NCBI GenBank assembly: GCA_945885645.1
Contig: CAMCYV010000065.1
Span: 1 to 7,719, forward strand
Reading direction: 5' to 3'
Source: Bifidobacterium breve
GTDB taxonomy: Bacteria; Actinomycetota; Actinomycetes; S36-B12
Length of the DNA stretch: 7,719 nucleotides
Positions 1-5,888 of the stretch are shown one piece after another. The translations under genes and the position numbers were made by a program. The stretch's first letter is position 1, and each line of letters opens with the position of its first letter. Under the pieces are notes generated by a model. That model made no database searches and had not been told where the DNA came from. It saw only the letters and a list, made by a program, of their open reading frames with translations.

Positions 1-327
1 CGCGGTCTAGAAATTGTCTCCTGTCCGTCATGTGGCAGGGCGCAAGTTGATGTGTACACACTCGCTGAGCAAGTCGCAGCAGGACTTGAAGGTCTTGACG
101 TTCCGCTTCGAGTTGCAGTGATGGGCTGCGTTGTCAATGGGCCAGGTGAAGCACGCGAAGCTGACCTCGGTGTGGCTTCGGGCAATGGCAAAGGACAAAT
201 TTTTGTTAAAGGCGAAGTGATCAAGACCGTTCCCGAGTCTCAGATTGTGGAAACCTTGATTGAAGAAGCAATGAAATTAGCGGAATCAATGGACACTAAA
301 GGTGAGCCATCGGTCGTTGCGGTGTAG
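1..327 (+). CDS. ispG: 4-hydroxy-3-methylbut-2-enyl diphosphate synthase, C-terminal part (5' end outside window)
   Basis: This is the C-terminal 108 residues of IspG (GcpE), the cytosolic [4Fe-4S] enzyme that reductively converts methylerythritol cyclodiphosphate to HMBPP in the MEP isoprenoid pathway. The reading frame is open from base 1, so the gene starts upstream. Visible residues are CPSC (C8 and C11 of the fragment), C43 in MGCVVNGPGE, and E50. The spacings of 3, 32 and 7 residues match the E. coli ligand set C270, C273, C305 and E312, so the cluster-binding domain looks intact. The tail after the GQIFVKGE strand is short and ordinary. An ATG-like GTG at 52 is internal, because the CPSC ligands lie before it. 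The stop TAG at 325-327 is followed at once by TGA, and the next gene begins 9 nt later, so co-transcription with the GNAT gene is likely. No sign of damage. Confidence 0.97.
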   Translation, partial: RGLEIVSCPSCGRAQVDVYTLAEQVAAGLEGLDVPLRVAVMGCVVNGPGEAREADLGVASGNGKGQIFVKGEVIKTVPESQIVETLIEEAMKLAESMDTKGEPSVVAV

Positions 328-336
328 TGAATTTTC

Positions 337-1209
337 ATGACCATTACCGCACGTGAAAGGACAATGGGTTTTCATCCCGGGGTAGTGCGAAACATCACTG
401 CAGCAGAGTTGCCGCAAGCCCTAGCCTTAGCACGTAAAGATCCATCCGTTAATGGTTTTGCCATCAGTCGGATCGAAGCCGCGCTTGTGGATCATTGGCG
501 ACTCGGCGGGGCACTGTGGGGATTTTTTACAGGGGAAAACATTCAGAGCATGCTGTTTGTGGGGGCAAACATCATGCCGGTCAATACAGATGCATCAGCA
601 CGTAGTGCATTTGCCGCCGAACTTATTAGTGCTGGGCGGCGAAGTTCTTCGATCCTTGGTGAAAAAGATCAGGTTCTGGATTTGTGGCATTCCATAGAAA
701 CCTATTGGGGCAAAGCCCGCGAGGTCAGGGAAAGCCAACCTCTTTTGCAGATTGACAGTGATCCAGAGTGTGCCCTCGACAACCGGGTGCGAAGGGTAGT
801 TGCAAGTGAACTGGATCTGCTTTTCCCGGCATGCGTTGACATGTTCACCGAAGAGGTGGGCGTATCCCCGATAGCAAATGGTGGAGAATTTCAGTACAAA
901 AGAAGAATTGCTGAAGTCATTGATTCGGGCATGGCCTTCGCAGTTATCGAAAATGGACGTGTTCTTTTCAAGACAGAAGTGGGGTTTTCCACCAATGAAA
1001 TCGCACAACTCCAAGGCGTGTGGGTTAACCCCAGTGTGAGGGGACAAGGTTTGGCTGCTCCAGCGCTGGCAGCGGCCGTAGTTGAGATCCGGGCATCGGG
1101 TGCGCAGGCAGTGTCCCTTTATGTCAATGATTTCAATATTCCCGCCCGAAAGACGTATGAGCACGTGGGTTTCAAGCAGATGGCAACATTTGCAACCGTG
1201 TTGTTTTAG
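337..1209 (+). CDS. GNAT family N-acetyltransferase with N-terminal DUF4081-like domain
   Basis: The 290-residue protein has two parts. Residues about 15-125 resemble the DUF4081 domain found in actinobacterial acetyltransferases encoded next to ispG (as I recall, Rv2867c of M. tuberculosis is an example). Residues about 145-290 are a GNAT fold that would use acetyl-CoA: the pyrophosphate-binding loop reads RGQGLA at 235-240 after the strand LQGVWVNPSV, and the motif-B region is LYVNDFNIPARKTYEHVGF at 261-279. The substrate is not predictable; it may be a small amine or a protein N-terminus or lysine. It is probably soluble, since no signal peptide or membrane segment is visible. Start choice is uncertain: ATG 337 has no clear ribosome-binding site, whereas in-frame ATG 364 follows GAAAGGA at close spacing and would lose only nine poorly conserved residues. 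The gene follows ispG by 9 nt (36 nt with the later start), suggesting one transcript. Confidence 0.88.
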   Translation: MTITARERTMGFHPGVVRNITAAELPQALALARKDPSVNGFAISRIEAALVDHWRLGGALWGFFTGENIQSMLFVGANIMPVNTDASARSAFAAELISAGRRSSSILGEKDQVLDLWHSIETYWGKAREVRESQPLLQIDSDPECALDNRVRRVVASELDLLFPACVDMFTEEVGVSPIANGGEFQYKRRIAEVIDSGMAFAVIENGRVLFKTEVGFSTNEIAQLQGVWVNPSVRGQGLAAPALAAAVVEIRASGAQAVSLYVNDFNIPARKTYEHVGFKQMATFATVLF

Positions 1210-1311
1210 CCTCATCGAAATAGCTGCCTCTTTTGGCACTATTCTTCTACAGTCAAAGGCATGCTCCCGGTGTAGATCTGAAACAGCTGAACAAGTGAAA
1301 TTGAGGTAATT
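1210..1311 (+). other. Spacer between the GNAT gene and proS
   Basis: This 102-nt gap is the longest spacer before the infB leader. A TTGGCA hexamer at 1233-1238 resembles a -35 element, but no TANNNT hexamer lies at a suitable distance downstream. Short TGCC/GGCA complementarity near 1225-1238 is too weak to call a hairpin, and there is no stem followed by a U-run, so I see no intrinsic terminator. The end of the spacer carries GAGG ahead of the proS GTG. A proS promoter here is plausible but not demonstrable by eye. Confidence 0.5.
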
Positions 1312-3090
1312 GTGATTCAACGTATGTCAACTCTTTTTGTGCGGACATTGCGAGAGGATCCAGCGGACGCTGAAGTCCCCAGTCACAAACTTCTTGTTCG
1401 GGCCGGTTATGTCCGAAGGATCGCGCCAGGGATTTTTTCATGGCTACCACTCGGTTACCAAGTTTTTCGCAACGTTGAAGAAATTGTCCGTCAAGAAATG
1501 AGTAAGGCGGGATTCCAGGAAGTACATTTCCCAGCGCTTCTGCCTCGCGAGCCTTATGAAACAACAGGTCGCTGGACCGAATACGGCGACAACCTATTTC
1601 GGCTTAAAGACCGGAAAGACAATGATTACCTCTTAGGGCCAACGCACGAGGAAGTCTTCACATTGATGGTAAAGGGTGAATTCTCGTCGTATCGCGATCT
1701 TCCCCTGTCGATTTATCAGATTCAAACCAAGTATCGCGATGAGGCCCGACCCCGTGCTGGAATTTTGCGAGGTCGAGAGTTTGTTATGAAGGATTCATAT
1801 TCATTTGATATTGATGACGCAGGTTTGGATGTTTCCTATAAAAAGCATCGCGATGCCTACATTTCCACTTTTGATCGACTCAAGCTCGATTACGTGATTG
1901 TCTCCGCCATGGCTGGGGCAATGGGAGGCTCGCGTAGTGAAGAATTTCTCGCAAATAACGCATTCGGTGAGGATACTTACGTGCGGTGCGATTGTGGCTT
2001 TGCGGCAAATGTTGAGGCATTTCATGTTTCACAATCAGACTTTGATCCCAATGTGAATTTGCAGAGCGATGTACCCGCATCGCACGTGGAGAAGACTCCC
2101 GACACACCAACAATTGACTCACTCGTCAAGTTATCCAATGATCGGGCTGATCTAACTCGATCCGATCGTGAATGGAACGATGCGGACACGTTAAAAAATA
2201 TCTTGCTAATTGTGACGAATCCGGATGAGAGCGAAACGCCACTGGCGATTGGCTTACCCGGCAATAGAGAGATTGAGGCCCGCAGACTTGAGGCTGCGTT
2301 GTACCCGAGAGTGGCCCGGCCATTTGAGGAAGCCGATTTCGCCCAACACCCGTCACTTGTTAAGGGTTACATCGGGCCAGGTGTTCTCGGAAAGAATTCC
2401 ACAAGCGGAATTGAGTTTCTCACCGATCCAAGAGTTGTGCGTGGAACCCGTTGGATCACGGGCGCAAATGAAAAGGGCTATCACGTATATGACCTTGTTG
2501 CTGGTCGTGATTTTGAATCTGACGGAGTTATTGATGTTGCCGAAGTATTTAATGGTGATCCATGCCCTTCATGCGGTGGCACCGTGAGTCTGGCTCGTGG
2601 CATTGAGATAGGTCATATTTTTCAACTTGGTCGCAAGTACGCAGAAGCCCTCGGGCTTAAGGTGCTTGACGAGAATGGTGAACTCGTAACCGTCACCATG
2701 GGCTCATATGGAATTGGAGTTTCACGCGCGGTCGCTGTAATTGCGGAGGCCCACCACGACGACAAGGGTTTGGTGTGGCCGCGCGAAGTTGCACCGGCAG
2801 ACATTTACCTGATTGCGGCAGGAAAGTCAGAAGAAGTCAGTGCTAAGGCTGAAGAGTTTGCTGCAGCCTGGGATTCGATGGGGCTCCGAGTGATTCTTGA
2901 CGACCGGGTGGGGGTATCTCCAGGCGTTAAGTTCAATGACTCCGAATTAATTGGCGTACCCACAATTGTCGTGGTTGGAAAAGGCTTGGAAAACGGCGTC
3001 ATTGAGGTGAAAGATCGCGCAAGCGGTGACCGGGTTGACATTGCAATCCAAGATGCAATCTCTGCGGTGCACCAAATATGCACGACCTAA
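1312..3090 (+). CDS. proS: Prolyl-tRNA synthetase, bacterial type with INS editing domain
   Basis: A class II aminoacyl-tRNA synthetase that charges tRNA-Pro with proline in the cytosol. The 592-residue length and domain order are those of bacterial ProRS. The catalytic core has LLGPTHEEVF at 107-116, motif 2 TKYRDEARPR running into GREFVMKDSYSFD (139-166), and motif 3 GSYGIGVSR at 464-472. An inserted editing (INS/YbaK-like) domain lies roughly at 225-400, with GNREIE at 317-322 and KGYIGPGVLG at 351-360. The C-terminal anticodon-binding domain covers about 490-585. Two cysteine pairs flank the insertion: CDC at 226-228 and CPSC at 418-421, reminiscent of the zinc-ribbon-like knuckles of some bacterial ProRS. 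The start is GTG 1312, because GAGG at 1303-1306 lies at good spacing and MIQRMS is the usual actinobacterial N-terminus; ATG 1324 is a less likely alternative. The 3' end overlaps the next gene by 13 nt. Confidence 0.97.
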   Translation: MIQRMSTLFVRTLREDPADAEVPSHKLLVRAGYVRRIAPGIFSWLPLGYQVFRNVEEIVRQEMSKAGFQEVHFPALLPREPYETTGRWTEYGDNLFRLKDRKDNDYLLGPTHEEVFTLMVKGEFSSYRDLPLSIYQIQTKYRDEARPRAGILRGREFVMKDSYSFDIDDAGLDVSYKKHRDAYISTFDRLKLDYVIVSAMAGAMGGSRSEEFLANNAFGEDTYVRCDCGFAANVEAFHVSQSDFDPNVNLQSDVPASHVEKTPDTPTIDSLVKLSNDRADLTRSDREWNDADTLKNILLIVTNPDESETPLAIGLPGNREIEARRLEAALYPRVARPFEEADFAQHPSLVKGYIGPGVLGKNSTSGIEFLTDPRVVRGTRWITGANEKGYHVYDLVAGRDFESDGVIDVAEVFNGDPCPSCGGTVSLARGIEIGHIFQLGRKYAEALGLKVLDENGELVTVTMGSYGIGVSRAVAVIAEAHHDDKGLVWPREVAPADIYLIAAGKSEEVSAKAEEFAAAWDSMGLRVILDDRVGVSPGVKFNDSELIGVPTIVVVGKGLENGVIEVKDRASGDRVDIAIQDAISAVHQICTT

Positions 3091-3854
3091 CCTTATGGAC
3101 GGTTCTCTTATTGGCCATTGCGGCAGGAGCTGCAGGCTGGGTTGACGCAGTAAGTGGCGGCGGCGGGCTCCTTCAACTACCTGCGTTGTTCATTGCGCTT
3201 CCGGCGGGAAGCGAAGTTAACGCGCTGGCCACCAACAAATTTTCCAGTATTTTTGGGACGGCCACCGCTGCTCGAACGTACGTTAAATACTTGAGTCCTG
3301 ACTGGACAACTGCACTACCCATGGCCAGTGTGGCATTCGTTTTTTCTGCCCTAGGGGCGGCTACCGCACACGCAATTCCTACGGAATATTTCGGTATTGG
3401 AATTCTTGTTGCGCTAGTTCTTGTTTGGACATGGACGTTGGTCAATCCGCTGATGGGCTCGGTGAGCAACATCCGTTGGGGTGGAACTCGATTACATTAC
3501 GTCGCAGCGGTGGGCGTTGGATCAGCCGTCGGATTCTACGACGGAATTTTCGGACCGGGAACGGGCTCTTTCCTCCTCATCGCGCTTGTGAGCTTATTGG
3601 GCTATTCATTCCTCGCAGCTTCATCAACCGCGAAAATAGTGAACCTAGGGACAAATGCGGCGGCGCTTCTGGTTTTTGGATTCTCCGGCTCGATTTTATG
3701 GACTTTGGGCGTTGTCATGGCGGTGTGCAATATGGGGGGCGCCTACTTTGGGGCTCGAACAGCCATTCGGAGGGGCAGTCCATTCGTTCGGATTGTCTTT
3801 CTGGGAATCACTGCAATTCTCATTATCCGTTTAGCATGGGATATCTGGCTCTAG
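3078..3854 (+). CDS. TauE/SafE (TSUP) family membrane permease
   Basis: A 258-residue, strongly hydrophobic inner-membrane protein of the TSUP/TauE-SafE family, whose members move sulfite, sulfoacetate or other small organosulfur or carboxylate anions; the substrate here cannot be told. The diagnostic internal duplication is visible: GWVDAVSGGGGLLQLPAL at 20-37 and GFYDGIFGPGTGSFLLIAL at 152-170, each a glycine-rich D-containing re-entrant segment. Other family hallmarks are NALATNKFSSIFGTATA (48-64) and its second-half partner IVNLGTNAAALL (187-198), then GGAYFGAR (220-227). About eight membrane segments can be drawn, for example 6-22, 78-100, 104-122, 139-155, 163-180, 193-214 and 237-256. 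The ATG lies inside proS, 13 nt before the proS stop ends; no later in-frame start would keep the first membrane segment, so the overlap is real and suggests translational coupling. It is an unexpected member of a translation operon. Confidence 0.92.
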   Translation: MHDLTLWTVLLLAIAAGAAGWVDAVSGGGGLLQLPALFIALPAGSEVNALATNKFSSIFGTATAARTYVKYLSPDWTTALPMASVAFVFSALGAATAHAIPTEYFGIGILVALVLVWTWTLVNPLMGSVSNIRWGGTRLHYVAAVGVGSAVGFYDGIFGPGTGSFLLIALVSLLGYSFLAASSTAKIVNLGTNAAALLVFGFSGSILWTLGVVMAVCNMGGAYFGARTAIRRGSPFVRIVFLGITAILIIRLAWDIWL

Positions 3855-3860
3855 GCTTTG

Positions 3861-3895
3861 TTGTAAGGTTGGGTCTACAACTGACCAACCATAAT
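3861..3895 (+). promoter_or_regulatory. Overlapping inverted repeats upstream of rimP, possible pseudoknot or operator
   Basis: The 61-nt gap before rimP holds two interleaved inverted repeats: TTGTA (3861-3865) with TACAA (3876-3880), and GGTTGG (3867-3872) with CCAACC (3885-3890). Their order (arm 1, arm 2, arm 1', arm 2') is that of an H-type pseudoknot with 1-, 3- and 4-nt loops. The 6-bp repeat alone could also be a protein-binding site. CATAAT at 3890-3895 resembles a -10 element but lacks a convincing -35 at normal spacing. Both readings rest on short matches. Confidence 0.25.
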
Positions 3896-3915
3896 TGGAA
3901 ATCGCGGTGAGAACT

Positions 3916-4410
3916 ATGGGAGTGCCACTCGGGCGAGTACGCGGAACCGCGGAATCTGTGTGCAATTCCATGGGTGTCGACCTTGAGGATTGCTCAATAA
4001 AGCAAGCGGGTCGGCGTGAAGTTTTAACGGTCATTGTTGACAAAGACGGCGGTGTAGACCTCGATGAAATCGCGCAAATTAGTTTCGCCATTTCAGAGGA
4101 ACTTGACTCCATTGAAGAACTCGAGGAGCATCCCTTCGTTCTAGAAGTGTCCTCGCCCGGTACCGATCGTCCACTGACCGAGGTCCGCCATTGGCGTCGG
4201 GCAATTAGTCGCCTAGTGAATGTCTCCTTTATCGGGGACCGGGATGACGTGTTAATTCGCGTTCACGAAGTTGATGGTGATCAAGTCACAGGCACAGACA
4301 ATAAGGAAACTGGCAACAAGGAAGTCAACAATGAAAATGGGGCCGTGTCGTTCAGGGTCACTGAGGTGGACAAAGCCGTTATCCAAATTGAATTCAATCG
4401 TGAGGAGTAG
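3916..4410 (+). CDS. rimP: Ribosome maturation factor RimP
   Basis: RimP binds the free 30S subunit and helps assemble the head region around S12 and S19. With the start at ATG 3916 the protein has 164 residues. The N-terminal alpha/beta domain (about 5-88) contains DLEDCSIKQAGRREVLTVIV and the family signature LEVSSPGTDRPLT at 76-88. The C-terminal Sm-like domain (about 92-162) is interrupted by a polar low-complexity loop at 127-142 rich in N, K, E and T. The frame extends upstream to GTG 3907 and TTG 3895, but only ATG 3916 has a usable Shine-Dalgarno-like sequence (GGTGAG, 3906-3911) and it matches the expected N-terminus, so I prefer it. The stop TAG is separated from nusA by 2 nt, and the nusA ribosome-binding site lies in the last rimP codons, as expected of coupled genes. 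Confidence 0.94.
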   Translation: MGVPLGRVRGTAESVCNSMGVDLEDCSIKQAGRREVLTVIVDKDGGVDLDEIAQISFAISEELDSIEELEEHPFVLEVSSPGTDRPLTEVRHWRRAISRLVNVSFIGDRDDVLIRVHEVDGDQVTGTDNKETGNKEVNNENGAVSFRVTEVDKAVIQIEFNREE

Positions 4411-4412
4411 AT

Positions 4413-5450
4413 ATGGATATTGATATCAGCGCACTGAAGGCGCTTGTGAGGGAACGCAACATGTCCCTAGAGCTTCTGGTTGATTCGATTGAGGCTGCGT
4501 TACTCGTGGCCTATCACCGCACCGAAGGTTCATGTGAAAAGGCGCGCGTTGAACTCGATCGAAAGAGTGGCCACGTAACAGTTTGGGCTCAACAAGCGCT
4601 CACATCTCCAGAGGCAATTGCGGCCGGAGAGATTGCCAGTTTCAGTCCAGAATTTGATGACACCCCCGACGGCTTTGGTCGGGTTGCTTCAAGCACTGCC
4701 AGCCAAGTACTACTGGGCCGTTTGCGTGAAGCTGAGGGCGAAGCAACACTTGTTGAATTCTCGGGTCGCGAAGGTGATTTGGTTTCCGGGGTGATTCAGC
4801 AAAACTCAAACCCGCGTATGGTGAGAGTTGACATCGGAAAAATCGAAGCGAATCTGCCACCCGAAGAGCAGGCAACCGGTGAAAGCTACCCCCACGGTGC
4901 CCGGATCAAATGCCTAGTCACGGGAGTCCGGAAAGGATTTAAAGGACCAGTGGTTACCGTTTCACGCAGCCACCCGGACCTTGTGCGCAAGCTATTCGCC
5001 TTGGAAGTTCCCGAGATCGCCGACGGCACTGTGGAGATAACTGCAATTGCCCGCGAGGCAGGTCACCGCTCAAAGATCGCTGTGCGCTCTAATAAGCCAG
5101 AAGTGAATCCAAAAGGATCGTGCATCGGACCGCAAGGTCAGCGGGTTCGCCAGATAATGAGCGAGTTGGGAGGGGAGAAAATTGACATTGTTGACCACAG
5201 CGACGACCCTGCAGAGATGATTGCTCAAGCCCTCTCACCAGCCCGGGTCACCTCGGTGACAATCGTTGATGTGGAACTCAAAAGTGCCAGGGTTCTAGTT
5301 CCGGAATATCAACTTTCGCTCGCAATTGGCCGAGAGGGCCAGAATGCTCGTCTAGCTGCCCGGTTGACCGGCTGGCGCATTGATATTCGAAGTGATTCTG
5401 CTCCTTCACAAGATGCGAGTGGTCAACCCACCCCGGTTCCAGAGGCTTAA
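4413..5450 (+). CDS. nusA: Transcription termination/antitermination factor NusA
   Basis: NusA binds RNA polymerase and nascent RNA, affecting pausing, intrinsic termination and rRNA antitermination. The 345-residue length is normal for actinobacteria, which lack the C-terminal acidic repeats of E. coli NusA. The N-terminal polymerase-binding domain covers about 1-115; the S1 domain covers about 120-186 (EGDLVSGVIQ to VVTVSRSHPDLV). KH1 carries GSCIGPQGQRVRQIM at 235-249 followed by GEKIDIV, and KH2 carries AIGREGQNARLAARLTGWRIDI at 304-325. A short Pro/Ser-rich tail follows. The ATG has a strong ribosome-binding site, GAGGAG at 4402-4407, overlapping the end of rimP. It sits in the conserved rimP-nusA-ylxR-infB order, and the TAA stop is 12 nt before ylxR and in the same frame. 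Confidence 0.97.
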   Translation: MDIDISALKALVRERNMSLELLVDSIEAALLVAYHRTEGSCEKARVELDRKSGHVTVWAQQALTSPEAIAAGEIASFSPEFDDTPDGFGRVASSTASQVLLGRLREAEGEATLVEFSGREGDLVSGVIQQNSNPRMVRVDIGKIEANLPPEEQATGESYPHGARIKCLVTGVRKGFKGPVVTVSRSHPDLVRKLFALEVPEIADGTVEITAIAREAGHRSKIAVRSNKPEVNPKGSCIGPQGQRVRQIMSELGGEKIDIVDHSDDPAEMIAQALSPARVTSVTIVDVELKSARVLVPEYQLSLAIGREGQNARLAARLTGWRIDIRSDSAPSQDASGQPTPVPEA

Positions 5451-5462
5451 GTAGGCTCGGAA

Positions 5463-5738
5463 TTGACCCAAAAGCCCCAGCGGACCTGTATCGGCTGCCG
5501 TCAGACTGCAGCGAAGAATGAGTTGATCAGAGTGGTCTGGCAGGCGGGATTAAGTGCCGTCACGGTTGATTCGCACAACTCACTTCCCGGTCGTGGTGCC
5601 TACATTCACCCGGCACTTTCATGCATTGAAAAGGGACAACGGCGGGTCCGCGGGGCGCTCCGGATCCCCGGCACGGTAGATTGGCGCACTGTTAGTGAAC
5701 CATGGGTGGGTCTGCGCACGCTGGCGATTCAGAAGTAA
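5463..5738 (+). CDS. ylxR: YlxR/DUF448 family RNA-binding protein (RnpM)
   Basis: A 91-residue YlxR (DUF448) protein. In Bacillus the homologue binds the RNase P RNA and modulates its activity, hence the name RnpM. The hallmarks are RTCIGCR at 7-13, the LIRVV strand at 21-25, and LPGRGAYIHP at 41-50, with the following C54 and the basic patch KGQRRVRGALR at 57-67. The start must be TTG 5463: the nusA stop at 5448-5450 is in the same frame, and the four codons between (GTA, GGC, TCG, GAA) include no start, while RTCIGCR begins only six residues later. The ribosome-binding site is weak (AGG at 5453-5455), which with TTG implies low or coupled translation. A hairpin can be drawn across its stop codon. 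The C-terminus WVGLRTLAIQK is not conserved as far as I can judge. Confidence 0.93.
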   Translation: MTQKPQRTCIGCRQTAAKNELIRVVWQAGLSAVTVDSHNSLPGRGAYIHPALSCIEKGQRRVRGALRIPGTVDWRTVSEPWVGLRTLAIQK

Positions 5739-5748
5739 GTCGCCATCG
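5719..5748 (+). promoter_or_regulatory. Hairpin spanning the ylxR stop codon
   Basis: TGGCGATT at 5722-5729 can pair with AGTCGCCA at 5738-5745 (one T·G wobble), closing an 8-nt loop. After a single C/T mismatch the pairing continues for two more pairs (5719-5720 with 5747-5748). The TAA of ylxR lies at the top of the stem and in the loop. There is no U-run behind it, so it is not a canonical terminator; pausing, mRNA stabilisation or a processing site are possible. Confidence 0.4.
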
Positions 5749-5789
5749 AGCACAGATTTCGACGTTGATCGTCTTTCATCCTGCGGTTT

Positions 5790-5828
5790 GTGACCAAGAT
5801 CAGTCCCATCAAGACATTAAGAGGTTGA
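5790..5828 (+). CDS. Possible 12-codon upstream minicistron in the infB leader
   Basis: GTG 5790 opens a frame encoding MTKISPIKTLRG and ending in TGA 5826-5828, two nucleotides before the GTG at 5831. Its ribosome-binding site is poor (GCGG just upstream). The near-abutting stop and start suggest it could feed ribosomes into the ATGA ladder downstream. A frame this short can occur by chance, so this is only a candidate. Confidence 0.25.
   Translation: MTKISPIKTLRG
5821..5824 (+). promoter_or_regulatory. Shine-Dalgarno-like GAGG for the first ladder cistron
   Basis: GAGG, preceded by AA, lies 6 nt before GTG 5831. It is the best ribosome-binding site in the leader apart from that of infB, and marks 5831 as the likely entry point for ribosomes. 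Confidence 0.45.
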
Positions 5829-5830
5829 CC

Positions 5831-5860
5831 GTGAACAAAATGATGAGCGCTTCTCAATGA
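5831..5860 (+). CDS. Leader minicistron 1 (MNKMMSASQ), entry to ATGA ladder
   Basis: GTG 5831 begins nine codons (MNKMMSASQ) that stop at TGA 5858-5860. In-frame ATG codons at 5840 and 5843 could also start it, the last giving MSASQ and exactly matching the five-codon size of the next two units. It has the GAGG ribosome-binding site at 5821-5824. Its TGA overlaps the next ATG as ATGA (5857-5860), the classic arrangement for translational coupling. The peptide is too short for a likely function of its own; the act of translating it is the probable role. Confidence 0.5.
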   Translation: MNKMMSASQ

Positions 5861-5874
5861 AGGCCTTCGCATGA
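5857..5874 (+). CDS. Leader minicistron 2 (MKAFA)
   Basis: ATG 5857 overlaps the preceding TGA, and the frame of five codons (MKAFA) ends in TGA 5872-5874, which overlaps the next ATG. It sits in a different frame from units 1 and 3. It contains the perfect palindrome GAAGGCCTTC (5859-5868), whose GAAGG lies 7 nt before ATG 5871 and could act as a ribosome-binding site for unit 3. Confidence 0.5.
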   Translation: MKAFA

Positions 5875-5888
5875 GCGTGTCCGCATGA
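5871..5888 (+). CDS. Leader minicistron 3 (MSVSA)
   Basis: ATG 5871 overlaps the TGA of unit 2; five codons (MSVSA) end in TGA 5886-5888, again shared with the next ATG as ATGA (5885-5888). Its composition resembles unit 1 (MSASQ). GAAGG at 5859-5863 is positioned to help initiation. Confidence 0.5.
   Translation: MSVSA

Noticed and set aside
452..697. Short plus-strand frame inside the GNAT gene
   Set aside because: Out-of-frame shadow with no motif or ribosome-binding site.
1225..1262. Hairpin terminator between the GNAT gene and proS
   Set aside because: Only a 4-bp TGCC/GGCA stem or a bulged alternative with AAAGGCA can be drawn; too weak.
595..1320. 241-codon minus-strand frame over the GNAT gene
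   Set aside because: No recognisable domain, and it lies opposite a gene with clear GNAT motifs; runs into the proS start.
2225..2587. 120-codon plus-strand frame inside proS
   Set aside because: Shadow of the ProRS insertion domain, which is readable in the main frame without interruption.
3425..3910. 161-codon plus-strand frame overlapping the permease
   Set aside because: Out-of-frame shadow; the permease frame has the family's duplicated motifs throughout.
5825..5852. Promoter with -35 TTGACC in the infB leader
   Set aside because: The hexamer is close to consensus, but no TANNNT -10 lies at 16-19 nt spacing.
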